Shown: piece after piece, positions 44,548 through 52,594 of the stretch
How the letters are laid out: each line of letters opens with the position of its first letter
Numbering within the stretch: position 1 is the first letter of the stretch
Assembly (NCBI GenBank): GCA_023435565.1
Contig: JAEYRN010000017.1
Span: forward strand, 101,215 to 165,214
DNA length: 64,000 nucleotides
Direction of reading: 5' to 3'
From: Bacillota bacterium
Lineage (GTDB): Bacteria > Bacillota > UBA4882 > UBA8346
Notes under the pieces: generated by a model
What the model saw: only the letters and a program-made list of their open reading frames with translations
Database searches by the model: none
What the model was told of the DNA's origin: nothing
Translations under genes and position numbers: made by a program

Positions 44548-45525
44548 TTAACTCAAATATCTAAAAACCTCTTCCGGGCTTACGGCCGGGTGCAAGGCTA
44601 TGTTTAGCGCCCCCGAAATTACCCTGGATAAACTGTCAATCATTACGTCAATCTCCTTGGGAGTGACAATTAAACTGCCCATATAAGGAGATAATACTCT
44701 TCGAATTAAATCTTTTTCATCAATAGCCCTCATATTAACCATTCCGGGATGGTTTTTAAAAAGTTCCTCCATGGCATCGTGAACAATTGTAGCTGCTTCA
44801 ACTACAGTAGGGGCCCCAATAGCAATTACCGGCACCCCCATCGTCTGTGAGGTAATACCGATCCTCTTATTTCCTAATCCGGAACCGGGATGAATTCCAG
44901 TATCCGCAATTTGAATTGCTCCTCCCATTCTTCCGGTAGTTCTTGACGCCAAAGCATCAATTACTATAATAAATCCAGGTTTTATCCGCTGAACAACACC
45001 CATTACAATTTCTCCGGTCTCCATTCCGGTACTGCCGAGGACCCCAGGGGCTAAGGCGCAGACCGGACGAAGCCCTCCCCTTTTTTCAGGCGGCGTCATT
45101 GACTTCAAGTGCCTTGTAACTAAAATCTGCTCTACCACTTTTGGCCCGAGAGCATCAGGGGTCGCATCCCAATTACCTAGACCAATTATTAAACAAGTGT
45201 CTTCTTCTTTAACTCCGATCCGGCCAATGTATCCTTCAAGTTCTTTGGCGGTTAAAAATGCGATTTCTTCATGTTGATCCCGATCGGTTGATCTTAGACC
45301 GGGTGCTTCCAGTGTCACATAAAAGCCGGGAAGTTTATTCATCGCCCTTCCGGCTGCTTCGTTTTGAATATGGACTCTGGTAATCAAAGTATCGCCTTGT
45401 TTCTCCGTCTCAGTCCCAACTCCCGGAGGTTCCTGCGCCCCTCCCCGCTGCATAAACAGCTCTTTAGCTTCTAATGCCAGATCCGTATGTATTTCACCAA
45501 TCAATGCCAAATCCTGAACTTCCAT
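44548..45525 (-). CDS. gpr: Germination protease GPR
   Basis: The 325-residue protein is the spore endopeptidase that degrades small acid-soluble proteins at germination. Family blocks include TDLALEAKELF near the N-terminus (propeptide region), GLGNWDATPDALGPKVVEQ, ALAPGVLGSTGMETGEIV, VIDALASRTTGRMGGAIQIADTGI (split) and PGSGLGNKRIGI. GPR is a zymogen activated by removal of a short N-terminal propeptide. ATG at 45525 with GGGAGGA 8 bp upstream is chosen over TTG at 45531. Confidence 0.96.
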   Translation of the reverse strand: MEVQDLALIGEIHTDLALEAKELFMQRGGAQEPPGVGTETEKQGDTLITRVHIQNEAAGRAMNKLPGFYVTLEAPGLRSTDRDQHEEIAFLTAKELEGYIGRIGVKEEDTCLIIGLGNWDATPDALGPKVVEQILVTRHLKSMTPPEKRGGLRPVCALAPGVLGSTGMETGEIVMGVVQRIKPGFIIVIDALASRTTGRMGGAIQIADTGIHPGSGLGNKRIGITSQTMGVPVIAIGAPTVVEAATIVHDAMEELFKNHPGMVNMRAIDEKDLIRRVLSPYMGSLIVTPKEIDVMIDSLSRVISGALNIALHPAVSPEEVFRYLS

Positions 45526-45561
45526 CAACAAATTCCTCCCAACAGTAATAAGCCGGAACCT

Positions 45562-45918
45562 TTAATCTTTTTTCCAAAACCTTTGGTAAATCAACTCATA
45601 CCATTCGTTTGGCAGCAACGTTTCTAGTAAAACCACCCCTAAATATGTGACTAGTATCCCCAAGAAGTTAAGCTTCACTCCGGTAAAATGATAACTAAAG
45701 AACAGAAGAATTATGATAATACCAATTCCGCAAAGGAGTACTTGTAGTTTTTTGGTTAATCTCCCAGTGGTCATTTTTCGAAAAATTAAAGTCGATAAAC
45801 CGGACGCAGCAGCAATGCATAAGATTAAAAACCGGCTGCCGGGACTAAACGATGGAATGAGTAACTGGGTAAAAATTAACAATATTGCTATATATGTAAA
45901 TCTAATGAAAAAGAACAC
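45562..45918 (-). CDS. Small four-span membrane protein of unknown function
   Basis: The 118-residue protein is mostly hydrophobic with about four membrane segments (IRFTYIAILLIFTQLLI, RFLILCIAAASGLSTLI, VLLCGIGIIIILLFFSYHF, FLGILVTYLGVVLLETLL). No family is recognised. It is 36 bp upstream of gpr on the same strand and could be in its transcript. Start is GTG at 45918. Confidence 0.6.
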   Translation of the reverse strand: MFFFIRFTYIAILLIFTQLLIPSFSPGSRFLILCIAAASGLSTLIFRKMTTGRLTKKLQVLLCGIGIIIILLFFSYHFTGVKLNFLGILVTYLGVVLLETLLPNEWYELIYQRFWKKD

Positions 45919-46017
45919 TGAATAAACCCCTACTCCAATTGATTTCCCTAAAGATTTTGACCTTATTTTACCCGAAATGGATAATTTCTATCGCAAACAA
46001 TTCAAAGATTGGCAAAC

Positions 46018-46046
46018 TTGTTGCTCTTTGCTAATTATGCTATAAT
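46018..46046 (+). promoter_or_regulatory. Promoter of the CsgG-like gene
   Basis: TTGTTG (46018-46023), 17-bp spacer, TATAAT (46041-46046). Confidence 0.8.
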
Positions 46047-46122
46047 TACAAAGGTGTTTGGAATACAAACTTAGTAAAACATGTTGCTAAGCTATTATTT
46101 TTTTCATCTTAGGAGGTCTCCT

Positions 46123-47061
46123 ATGAGAAAACATTTATTTTTATGGTTTTCCTTTTTCCTTATAATGGGGTTAATAGTCCTACCGACCCAAGGGGCGGAA
46201 AAATATAAAATTGCGGTCTTACCGTTTGACGACGGCTCAATTCAGGACCGTTGGTGGGATAAAAGCTGGGAGCTGGGTAAAGGTATTTCCGATGAATTAA
46301 TCACTGCTTTCTTGGAAACAGATAAGTTCCGTGTAATCGAAAGGGAACAGTTGGACAAGGTCCTCCAAGAACAGGATTTTGGAACCAGCGGCCGGGTTGA
46401 TACCAGATCAGCGGCGGAAATCGGTAAGATACTCGGCGTAAAATATTTGGTAATGGGCCGGGTCACCGAGTTCACCTTCAAATCCTCCGGTGGCGGAGCC
46501 ATTTCCGGCAAAAAAGGGCTCGGTCTTGGAGTAAAAACAACCACTGCCAGAGTAACTCTGGATGCCCGTCTAGTGGAAACCTCCACTGCGGAAATACTCA
46601 CCGGGGTAAAAGGTTCGGGAGAAAAGAAACAAACCAATCTTGGATTGGTTTATGACTGGGAAGCAATCGGTTTTGGAAGTGACGAATTTCGCAAAACCAA
46701 TCTCGGAGTGGCCCTTCGCGAAGCAGTCAACGAGGTGGCCCAAGGCTTGTCGGAGAAGGCATACCAAAATTCCACACCAGATGCGTTATTAACCGGTCTG
46801 GTCGCTTATGTTAGTGGAAGCAAAATATACATAAATTTGGGTTCCTCTGATGGGGTCCAACCCGGAATGGTCTTTGTGGTCTATCATATAATCGATTTAG
46901 TTAAAGATCCCCTAACCGGAGAGGTAATCGATGAAATCAGCGAACCTGTCGCTGAAATCACAGTCACCGAAGTTAAAGAAAAAGCTTCTACCTGTACTAT
47001 TACCACTAAACTAAGTAGCAAATATGCGATCGCCGTTCAAGATAAAGTCCAACAAAAATAG
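46123..47061 (+). CDS. Secreted CsgG-domain protein
   Basis: The protein of about 312 residues has a signal peptide (KHLFLWFSFFLIMGLIVLPTQGAE) and a CsgG-type domain: KIAVLPFDDGS, GKGISDELITAFLETDKFRVIEREQLDKVLQEQDF (partial), AAEIGKILGVKYLVMGRVTEF, VTLDARLVETSTAEILTGVKGSG. C-terminal residues form a separate beta-rich part (SGSKIYINLGSSDGVQPGMVFVVY). In Gram-negatives CsgG-like folds form curli pores or LpoB-type activators; the role in a Firmicute is unknown. ATG at 46123 follows AGGAGG; the in-frame ATG at 46081 would remove the signal from the N-terminus. No lipobox Cys is seen. Confidence 0.82.
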   Translation: MRKHLFLWFSFFLIMGLIVLPTQGAEKYKIAVLPFDDGSIQDRWWDKSWELGKGISDELITAFLETDKFRVIEREQLDKVLQEQDFGTSGRVDTRSAAEIGKILGVKYLVMGRVTEFTFKSSGGGAISGKKGLGLGVKTTTARVTLDARLVETSTAEILTGVKGSGEKKQTNLGLVYDWEAIGFGSDEFRKTNLGVALREAVNEVAQGLSEKAYQNSTPDALLTGLVAYVSGSKIYINLGSSDGVQPGMVFVVYHIIDLVKDPLTGEVIDEISEPVAEITVTEVKEKASTCTITTKLSSKYAIAVQDKVQQK

Positions 47062-47191
47062 GGCAAAATACGAAAGGGTTGCAAATATAACCAAACCATG
47101 TTAAAATAAATTTTGTTGAAAAATAGGTTGTTTTAGAGATAGGTAATTATACAATTTTCTTTATTGTCTGCAGTATAAGGAGGTGAAAGAT

Positions 47192-47455
47192 TTGCCGAAT
47201 ATTAAATCAGCTAAGAAACGGGTTAAAGTTACCGAACAAAAACGCTCGAACAATACGTCCAAACGCTCTAACCTGAAAACTTTTCTGAAAAACGCCCTCT
47301 CCTCCATTACTGCCGGAAAAGCGGAAGCCAAAACGGATCTGTTGAAGGCCATTAAGAGTATTGACGAGGCCGCTAGTAAAGGAATAATTCACAAAAACCA
47401 AGCCGCCCGTCGTAAATCGCGTTTAACCAAAAAATTGAACGCCATGGCGAAATAA
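47192..47455 (+). CDS. rpsT: Ribosomal protein S20
   Basis: The 87-residue basic protein starts PNIKSAKKRVKVTEQKRSNN after the initiator and ends AARRKSRLTKKLNAMAK, as expected for S20. The start is TTG at 47192, with AAGGAGGTGAAAGA upstream; a GTG at 47183 lies inside the ribosome site. A rare TTG start fits the known habit of S20 genes to have weak start codons under autogenous control. A terminator follows directly. Confidence 0.95.
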   Translation: MPNIKSAKKRVKVTEQKRSNNTSKRSNLKTFLKNALSSITAGKAEAKTDLLKAIKSIDEAASKGIIHKNQAARRKSRLTKKLNAMAK

Positions 47456-47466
47456 TAAAACAAAAA

Positions 47467-47492
47467 AAAAGCCTGTGAAGGCTTTTTTCTTT
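47467..47492 (+). terminator. Rho-independent terminator of rpsT
   Basis: AAGCCT/AGGCTT (47469-47474 and 47479-47484) with loop GTGA, followed by a T run. Confidence 0.9.
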
Positions 47493-47493
47493 T

Positions 47494-47602
47494 ACCCTAT
47501 CCCTATAAGGGAATCAGCTGGCCGTTGCAAGTAAGACCATTAAAACTCCATTTCAAGCCAAGCCCTACAAAGACTCAGCGAATTCCCTTTTAGGGATAGG
47601 GT
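47494..47602. repeat. ACCCTATC...AGGGT terminal-inverted-repeat element, copy B
   Basis: A 109-bp segment with ends ACCCTATCCCTATAAGGGAA and its complement (about 20 of 21 positions pair). It immediately follows the rpsT terminator. Confidence 0.7.
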
Positions 47603-47702
47603 GCCCTTAGGCATCCTGACTAACGCAACTACGTTTAATACTGGAACACAGGTCGTTTTTAGACTTCCATGTTCTAGTGCAGTTTTCTCCATTTAAAATA
47701 AA

Positions 47703-48476
47703 TTACTCTATCCTCACCGGTATCCCTCGTGACCTTAAATATTCTTTGGCCTGCCTGATGCTATATTCACGGTAATGAAAGATGGAAGCGGCAAGGACCG
47801 CATCAGCTTTGCCAAGCTCAATTCCATCCGCCAGGTGTTCCAAATTACCGACTCCACCCGAAGCGATTACCGGAATGCCTACTATTTCAGCTATAGTCCG
47901 GTTCAATTCATTGTCGTAACCGTCCTTGGTCCCATCCCGATCCATACTGGTCAGTAAGATTTCCCCCGCCCCAAGTTTCTCGACTTGCCGCGCCCATTCT
48001 TTTACATCGATCCCGGTAGGGGTCCGTCCACCATGTATAAAAACTTCCCAACCTTGAGTTGGGTCATCCTTTACCCGACGGCGAGCGTCAATCGCTACGA
48101 CTACACACTGGGAGCCGAATAATTCCGCCCCGTCGGAGATCAAACGAGGGTTCTGGACGGCAGCCGTATTAATTGCGGTTTTATCAGCCCCAGCCAGTAG
48201 AATGGCACGCATATCCTCAGTACTGGCAATACCGCCGCCAACTGTATAAGGGATAAATACTTGTTCCGCAACTCGGCCCGCCATTTCCACCACAGTCTTG
48301 CGGCGTTCGTGGGATGCCGTGATGTCGAGAAATACCAACTCATCGGCGCCTTCCCGATCGTAAAAAGCCGCCAATTCAACCGGATCGCCGGCGTCCCGAA
48401 GTTGTAAAAATTCCGTCCCCTTAACCACCCGTCCGTCTTTCACATCCAGACAGGGAATAATCCTTTTGGCCAACAT
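47703..48476 (-). CDS. hisF: Imidazole glycerol phosphate synthase subunit HisF
   Basis: The 257-residue TIM barrel has LAKRIIPCLDVKDGRVVKGT (catalytic Asp in CLDV), FIPYTVGGGI, GADKTAINTAAV, TSMDRDGTKDGYD and VIASGGVG. With HisH it turns PRFAR plus ammonia into imidazole glycerol phosphate and AICAR. The ATG at 48476 has AAGGAG 7 bp upstream; ATG 48482 is too close to it. It is last in hisD-hisB-hisH-hisF. Confidence 0.97.
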   Translation of the reverse strand: MLAKRIIPCLDVKDGRVVKGTEFLQLRDAGDPVELAAFYDREGADELVFLDITASHERRKTVVEMAGRVAEQVFIPYTVGGGIASTEDMRAILLAGADKTAINTAAVQNPRLISDGAELFGSQCVVVAIDARRRVKDDPTQGWEVFIHGGRTPTGIDVKEWARQVEKLGAGEILLTSMDRDGTKDGYDNELNRTIAEIVGIPVIASGGVGNLEHLADGIELGKADAVLAASIFHYREYSIRQAKEYLRSRGIPVRIE

Positions 48477-48517
48477 TGACATGCTCCTTAAGCGTATTTC
48501 TAAATATCGGGCCTATT

Positions 48518-48626
48518 ACCCTATCCCTGAACAGGGTATTCGTTAAGCCTTTGCATGCTGGCGCTTGGACGCCATAATCCTGCGTCGACCCGCAACGCCA
48601 GGCTGATCCCCTTTTAGGGCTAGGGT
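48518..48626. repeat. ACCCTATC...AGGGT terminal-inverted-repeat element, copy C
   Basis: A 109-bp segment with ends ACCCTATCCCTGAACAGGGT and complement-like CCCCTTTTAGGGCTAGGGT, inserted between hisH and hisF in what is otherwise a tight operon. Confidence 0.7.
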
Positions 48627-48628
48627 AT

Positions 48629-49246
48629 TCATAATTCAGCGAAGTTTTTCAAGATTTGCAGCCCCACCTGGCTGCTTTTCTCAGGATGAAACTGAAAAGC
48701 GTAGATGTTACCCTTAGTAATACCGGAGCAATAATCAATTCCATAGTTGGTGGTACATGCGGTTAATTCGTTTGCGTCTGGCTTAACATAGTATGAATGG
48801 ACAAAATAAACGAAGCTTTCATTTGCAATCCCATGTAAAACCGAGTTTTCTTTTGTAACTCTAATTTGGTTCCAGCCAATTTGGGGGATCTTTAACTCTT
48901 GGGATTGAAACCGAAGCACCTGTCCGGGTAAGATTCCCAAACCTTTTACTTTAGTCATCTCTCCGCCGAAAACTTCGGCGCTTTCTTGAAAAAGCATTTG
49001 GAGCCCAAGGCAGATACCGAGAAAAGGCCTTCCGGTCTCAATCACTTCTTTGACCACTGGGACCATTCCCGCCCGTTCCAAGCTTTCCATGGACTTTCCA
49101 AAAGCCCCTACTCCCGGAAGAACCACTTTGTCAGCCTCCCGGACGGTTTCCGGATCCGAGGTGACTGACGCCTGGTAACCCAAGTAGGCAAAAGCCTTTT
49201 CGACGCTGCGTAAATTCCCGACTCCATAATCAATTATTGCAATCAT
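48629..49246 (-). CDS. hisH: Imidazole glycerol phosphate synthase amidotransferase HisH
   Basis: The 205-residue class I glutamine amidotransferase has IIDYGVGNLRSVEKAF, the catalytic Cys in GRPFLGICLGLQMLF, and FQFHPEKSSQVGLQILKNF with the catalytic His and Glu. It supplies ammonia to HisF. The ATG follows the hisB stop by 2 bp; a GGAG lies within the hisB end, so translation is coupled. Confidence 0.97.
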   Translation of the reverse strand: MIAIIDYGVGNLRSVEKAFAYLGYQASVTSDPETVREADKVVLPGVGAFGKSMESLERAGMVPVVKEVIETGRPFLGICLGLQMLFQESAEVFGGEMTKVKGLGILPGQVLRFQSQELKIPQIGWNQIRVTKENSVLHGIANESFVYFVHSYYVKPDANELTACTTNYGIDYCSGITKGNIYAFQFHPEKSSQVGLQILKNFAEL

Positions 49247-49248
49247 CT

Positions 49249-49836
49249 TTATTCGAGAACTCCCTTGGTTGACGGGACTCCTTTAATCCTTTCGTCTAAT
49301 TGCACCGCCGCGGCCAAAGCCCTTCCAAAAGCTTTAAAAATCGCTTCAGCGCAGTGGTGTAAATTATCGCCATCCAATAGCCGGATGTGCAGGTTCATTC
49401 CGGCTTGGACTGAAACGGCCTGGAAAAATTCCTTGACCAACTCCAGATCGAAAGTTCCTAACTGCCCTTTGCCTAAATCGGCTTTAAAATTCAAAAAGGG
49501 GCGTCCGCTTAAATCCAAAGCCACCAAAGCCAATGCCTCATCCATGGGAATAATCGCATGGCCGTATCTGCTAATCCCGGTTTTATCCGCCAATGCTTTT
49601 TTTAAGGCTTGGCCAAAGACTATCCCGACATCTTCCACGGTATGATGGGCGTCAACTTCCAAATCACCCCGAGCCGATACCTTTAGGTCCAAAAACCCGT
49701 GTTTGGCGATATGGGTCAACATATGGTCGAAAAACCCAACCCCGGTTTGTACCTCATAATTTCCCGAACCGTCAAGTGTCAATTCCAGTTTGATCGTAGT
49801 CTCTTTAGTGCTCCGTTCAACAATTGCGAAACGCAT
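49249..49836 (-). CDS. hisB: Imidazoleglycerol-phosphate dehydratase
   Basis: The 195-residue protein has RSTKETTIKLELTLDGSG, GVGFFDHMLTHIAKHG, the metal-site DAHHTVEDVGI and the second LHHCAEAIFKAFGRAL, diagnostic of HisB dehydratase without the phosphatase domain. The ATG at 49836 follows GAGGTG; an ATG-like start at 49845 is less well spaced. Confidence 0.97.
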   Translation of the reverse strand: MRFAIVERSTKETTIKLELTLDGSGNYEVQTGVGFFDHMLTHIAKHGFLDLKVSARGDLEVDAHHTVEDVGIVFGQALKKALADKTGISRYGHAIIPMDEALALVALDLSGRPFLNFKADLGKGQLGTFDLELVKEFFQAVSVQAGMNLHIRLLDGDNLHHCAEAIFKAFGRALAAAVQLDERIKGVPSTKGVLE

Positions 49837-49845
49837 CGGAATCAC

Positions 49846-49962
49846 CTCATTATCGTTATTGGCTGTTGGCCATTAGCTATTAGCTTTAGGGCTTTGCTCT
49901 TGGGCTAGTAACTCTAATAGCTAGTAGCTAGTAGCTAAAAGCCAATAGCCTTTTCCAAGAAG
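49846..49962. repeat. AGCTA-rich repeat in the hisD-hisB gap
   Basis: The 117-bp gap holds direct and inverted repeats of TAGCTA: TAGCTATTAGC near the hisB side, TAGCTAGTAGCTAGTAGCTA (about 49918-49937) and GGC.ATTGGC ends that can pair (TTGGCTG.. with ..AGCCAATAG). It could form a hairpin in the his mRNA. Confidence 0.55.
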
Positions 49963-51279
49963 TCACTTTTCCTCGATTCTTATCTTTATCGCATTAGCAT
50001 GGGCGTCGAGGCCTTCGACTTCGGCGATTTTAATCGCTGCGGGGCCGTATTTTTGAATTCCGGGTTGGTTATAGGATATGATACTGGTCCGTTTGATAAA
50101 ATGGTCCACACTTAAACCGGAAGCAAACCTGGAAGTAGCATTGGTCGGAAGCACATGGTTGGTTCCGGCGATGTAATCTCCTATCGGTTCGGTGGAATAA
50201 GGTCCGATGAAAACCGCTCCGGCGTGTTTGATTCGGCTCAAATGGTTCCAAGGCTCCGATACTAACAACTCTAAATGCTCGGGAGCGGTATAATTTGCTA
50301 ATTCAAAAGCCTCGTCAAGGTCTTTCGTTATGATTATAGCGCTGCTTTTTTCCAAAGAAGCCGCTGTGGTTTTATTACGGGACAATTGCACCAGCTGCTT
50401 TTCCACTTCCTCGGCCACCCCTTGGGCAAGTTTAACGGAAGGCGTAAGTAAAAATGCTCCGGCTTCGTCAACCGGTCCGTGTTCGGCTTGAGAAAGCATA
50501 TCGGCTGCCAAATAAGCCGGATTGTTGTTTTCGTCGGCGATAATCAAAATCTCGCTCGGCCCGGCCAGCATATCCAGTCCGACATAGCCGAAGACCTGGC
50601 GTTTGGCTTCGGTCACATATTGGTTCCCGGGGCCGGTAATTACATCTACCGGGGTGATGGTTTCAGTTCCAAAGGCCATGGCAGCAATGGCTTGAGCGCC
50701 GCCAACTTTGTAGATCTCGGTAATGTTACATTCATGAGCGGTTGCTAATATATATGGGTTAACTCCGCCGGACTCATTGGGGGGAGTACAAATGATAATC
50801 CTCTTAACTCCGGCTACTATGGCCGGTAATACATTCATTAGTAATGACGAAACCAACGGGGTGCTTCCGGCCACTCCTCCCGGAACATAAAGGCCCGCGG
50901 AATCGACGGGTATATAACGTTGTCCCAGGACAATGCCGTCATCTTTGAAGTCCAGCCAGTCTTTGGGGAGTTGCTTCTGATGGAAGGCGAGGATATTTGC
51001 TTTCGCTTGGCGGATGGCTTCGATAAAATCAACCGGTACCGAAGAACGGGCTTCTTCAAATTCCTGTTTGGAAACTTTGATCCGGTCCGGTTGGAGTTGG
51101 ACCCGATCAAACCTGGCGGTGAAGTCCAGCAGCGCCTGATCGCCCCGTTCTTTAATTTCATTGAGAATTGCGGCTACTTTACTGGTGATCTCCGATTGGT
51201 TCTGGCCGGTTGCCGTAGGCCGTCTGTTTAAAATCAGGAGCGCTTCATCCCGCTGGTTCTCGGTCCGTAATATTCTCAT
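49963..51279 (-). CDS. hisD: Histidinol dehydrogenase
   Basis: The 438-residue enzyme has GLYVPGGVAGSTPLVSSLLMNV, GAQAIAAMAFGTETI, GPGNQYVTEAKRQVFG, LSQAEHGPVDEA (metal and base residues) and NYTAPEHLELLV. It does the last two oxidations of histidine synthesis. It heads the his cluster here; hisG, hisA, hisC, hisI and hisZ are not in the window. AAAGGGA precedes the ATG. Confidence 0.97.
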   Translation of the reverse strand: MRILRTENQRDEALLILNRRPTATGQNQSEITSKVAAILNEIKERGDQALLDFTARFDRVQLQPDRIKVSKQEFEEARSSVPVDFIEAIRQAKANILAFHQKQLPKDWLDFKDDGIVLGQRYIPVDSAGLYVPGGVAGSTPLVSSLLMNVLPAIVAGVKRIIICTPPNESGGVNPYILATAHECNITEIYKVGGAQAIAAMAFGTETITPVDVITGPGNQYVTEAKRQVFGYVGLDMLAGPSEILIIADENNNPAYLAADMLSQAEHGPVDEAGAFLLTPSVKLAQGVAEEVEKQLVQLSRNKTTAASLEKSSAIIITKDLDEAFELANYTAPEHLELLVSEPWNHLSRIKHAGAVFIGPYSTEPIGDYIAGTNHVLPTNATSRFASGLSVDHFIKRTSIISYNQPGIQKYGPAAIKIAEVEGLDAHANAIKIRIEEK

Positions 51280-51312
51280 GACAATCCCTTTCCCGCCAAT
51301 TTTTCACTTACT

Positions 51313-51373
51313 CAACTTTCGAACTACAAAAAAGCCTCGCGGCAAAGTCATATCAATTAAAGTGCGAAAGTTG
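51313..51373. repeat. CAACTTTCG...CGAAAGTTG inverted repeat upstream of hisD
   Basis: CAACTTTCG (51313-51321) and CGAAAGTTG (51365-51373) flank 43 bp. The same arms form a tight hairpin at 63879-63901 and a single arm (GTGTGAAAGTTGAG) occurs at 3669-3682. Confidence 0.5.
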
Positions 51374-51466
51374 TTTTAAATTTACCATAGGAAATCAGGA
51401 AAGTCAATTGAGTTTGCCTAATGTTAAGAGAGGGGAATGAAGGTTCAACCGGTGTATTAATTCATA

Positions 51467-52594
51467 TTATCGATAAACCCCCGAACGCTTAATTTTAAAC
51501 TTACAATCGATACTCACCCCGACCTTCGGATACTCCGAATCCCAGTCAATGCGTTGCCATACTTCGGGTTTTGTCGCTCGCAGCAGTTCCCCGAAGCCTA
51601 AAATATCGGTATTCATTTCTTGTAAACGCCGTATTGTTTTGACCATCCCGTTAGTGATTTCTTTTTCCGTTTTAGTTTCTATCCCTTGGATATCTTTCGG
51701 TGAGAATTTACCTTTGGCGCTTGTTAAATCTGCCAGGAACCCTTCAGCCCGCACCTGGATGATAAAGCTAATCCGGTCTCCAACAGCAATAGCCCGTGTT
51801 TTGACTTTACTTTGCACTCCCCGAAAAGTTGCTAACCCCCCAACCTGAATGGAAGGATAAGCATTCCTCGCTCTGCCGGATAAAAAACCAAACATTCTCG
51901 TTTCAATAGGATTTAGTTGGCCGACCATCCGGTCCTTTTGAAAAACGCCTATTCCATTTATAACATAGGTTTTTTCCCGGCTATCGTAAGATATCACAGG
52001 CATATAAGCGTCCTCGAAGCCGATTAAAAATGCGCGCATAATTTCACTTACCCGAAGTGAGTAAACCAGATCGGCTTTGGATGGTGATTCAAGGAAATAG
52101 CGTACCGCCAAGCCTGGAATTTCTTTCGAGCCTAAGGTTGAATCGATAATTTCTTTTGCGCTTTCTTCCGTAACTACCATTAATACTTGCGGCGGAATTT
52201 CAGGATGCCGATCCAGAAAATCGATTAACGGCTTTAACCCCTTTCTGGCTAATGGAGCGCTGATAATGACCATCTTTAATTGTCCCAAAAACAAATCTCT
52301 GGCTGTCTTACTTTGCAAGCCGGGGATAGCTCCAAAAACAGTCTCAGCTTCGCTTGTCTTTACAATAAATGGTTTCTCCGGAGCTTGGCCCCCCAAAGTT
52401 CGACTAGCTATATCCATCCAAATAGGGATCTGGGCGGAAGTAAGAATTTTACCTTCGGGAGTAAAATCCAACCCTAATGCTAAGATCACCGCCCGATCGT
52501 CGATTTCGTTCACATCCCAACAACCGTTGCAAATAAGCAGTAAACCAACCAATAACAATAAGAAGAATAGCCGCTTTTTACGCCTGATCGACAT
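51467..52594 (-). CDS. gerC: Germinant receptor lipoprotein GerC
   Basis: The 375-residue protein has a lipoprotein signal (RLFFLLLLVGLLLICNGC, lipidated Cys after LLICNG) and Ger(x)C-family blocks: WDVNEIDDRAVILALGLDF, GQLKMVIISAPLARKGL, INGIGVFQKDRMVGQLNP and a C-terminal VGVSIDCKFKIKRSG. It is the outer lipoprotein of a spore germinant receptor. Its start overlaps gerB by 17 bp. AAGGAG precedes the ATG. Confidence 0.93.
   Translation of the reverse strand: MSIRRKKRLFFLLLLVGLLLICNGCWDVNEIDDRAVILALGLDFTPEGKILTSAQIPIWMDIASRTLGGQAPEKPFIVKTSEAETVFGAIPGLQSKTARDLFLGQLKMVIISAPLARKGLKPLIDFLDRHPEIPPQVLMVVTEESAKEIIDSTLGSKEIPGLAVRYFLESPSKADLVYSLRVSEIMRAFLIGFEDAYMPVISYDSREKTYVINGIGVFQKDRMVGQLNPIETRMFGFLSGRARNAYPSIQVGGLATFRGVQSKVKTRAIAVGDRISFIIQVRAEGFLADLTSAKGKFSPKDIQGIETKTEKEITNGMVKTIRRLQEMNTDILGFGELLRATKPEVWQRIDWDSEYPKVGVSIDCKFKIKRSGVYR

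Noticed and set aside
43506..48626. Integron attC sites
   Set aside because: Size and variable middles are suggestive, but the RYYYAAC/GTTRRRY core sites and an integrase are not seen.
51280..51466. T-box or his leader attenuator upstream of hisD
   Set aside because: No T-box sequence or His-rich leader peptide; only the CAACTTTCG inverted repeat is seen.
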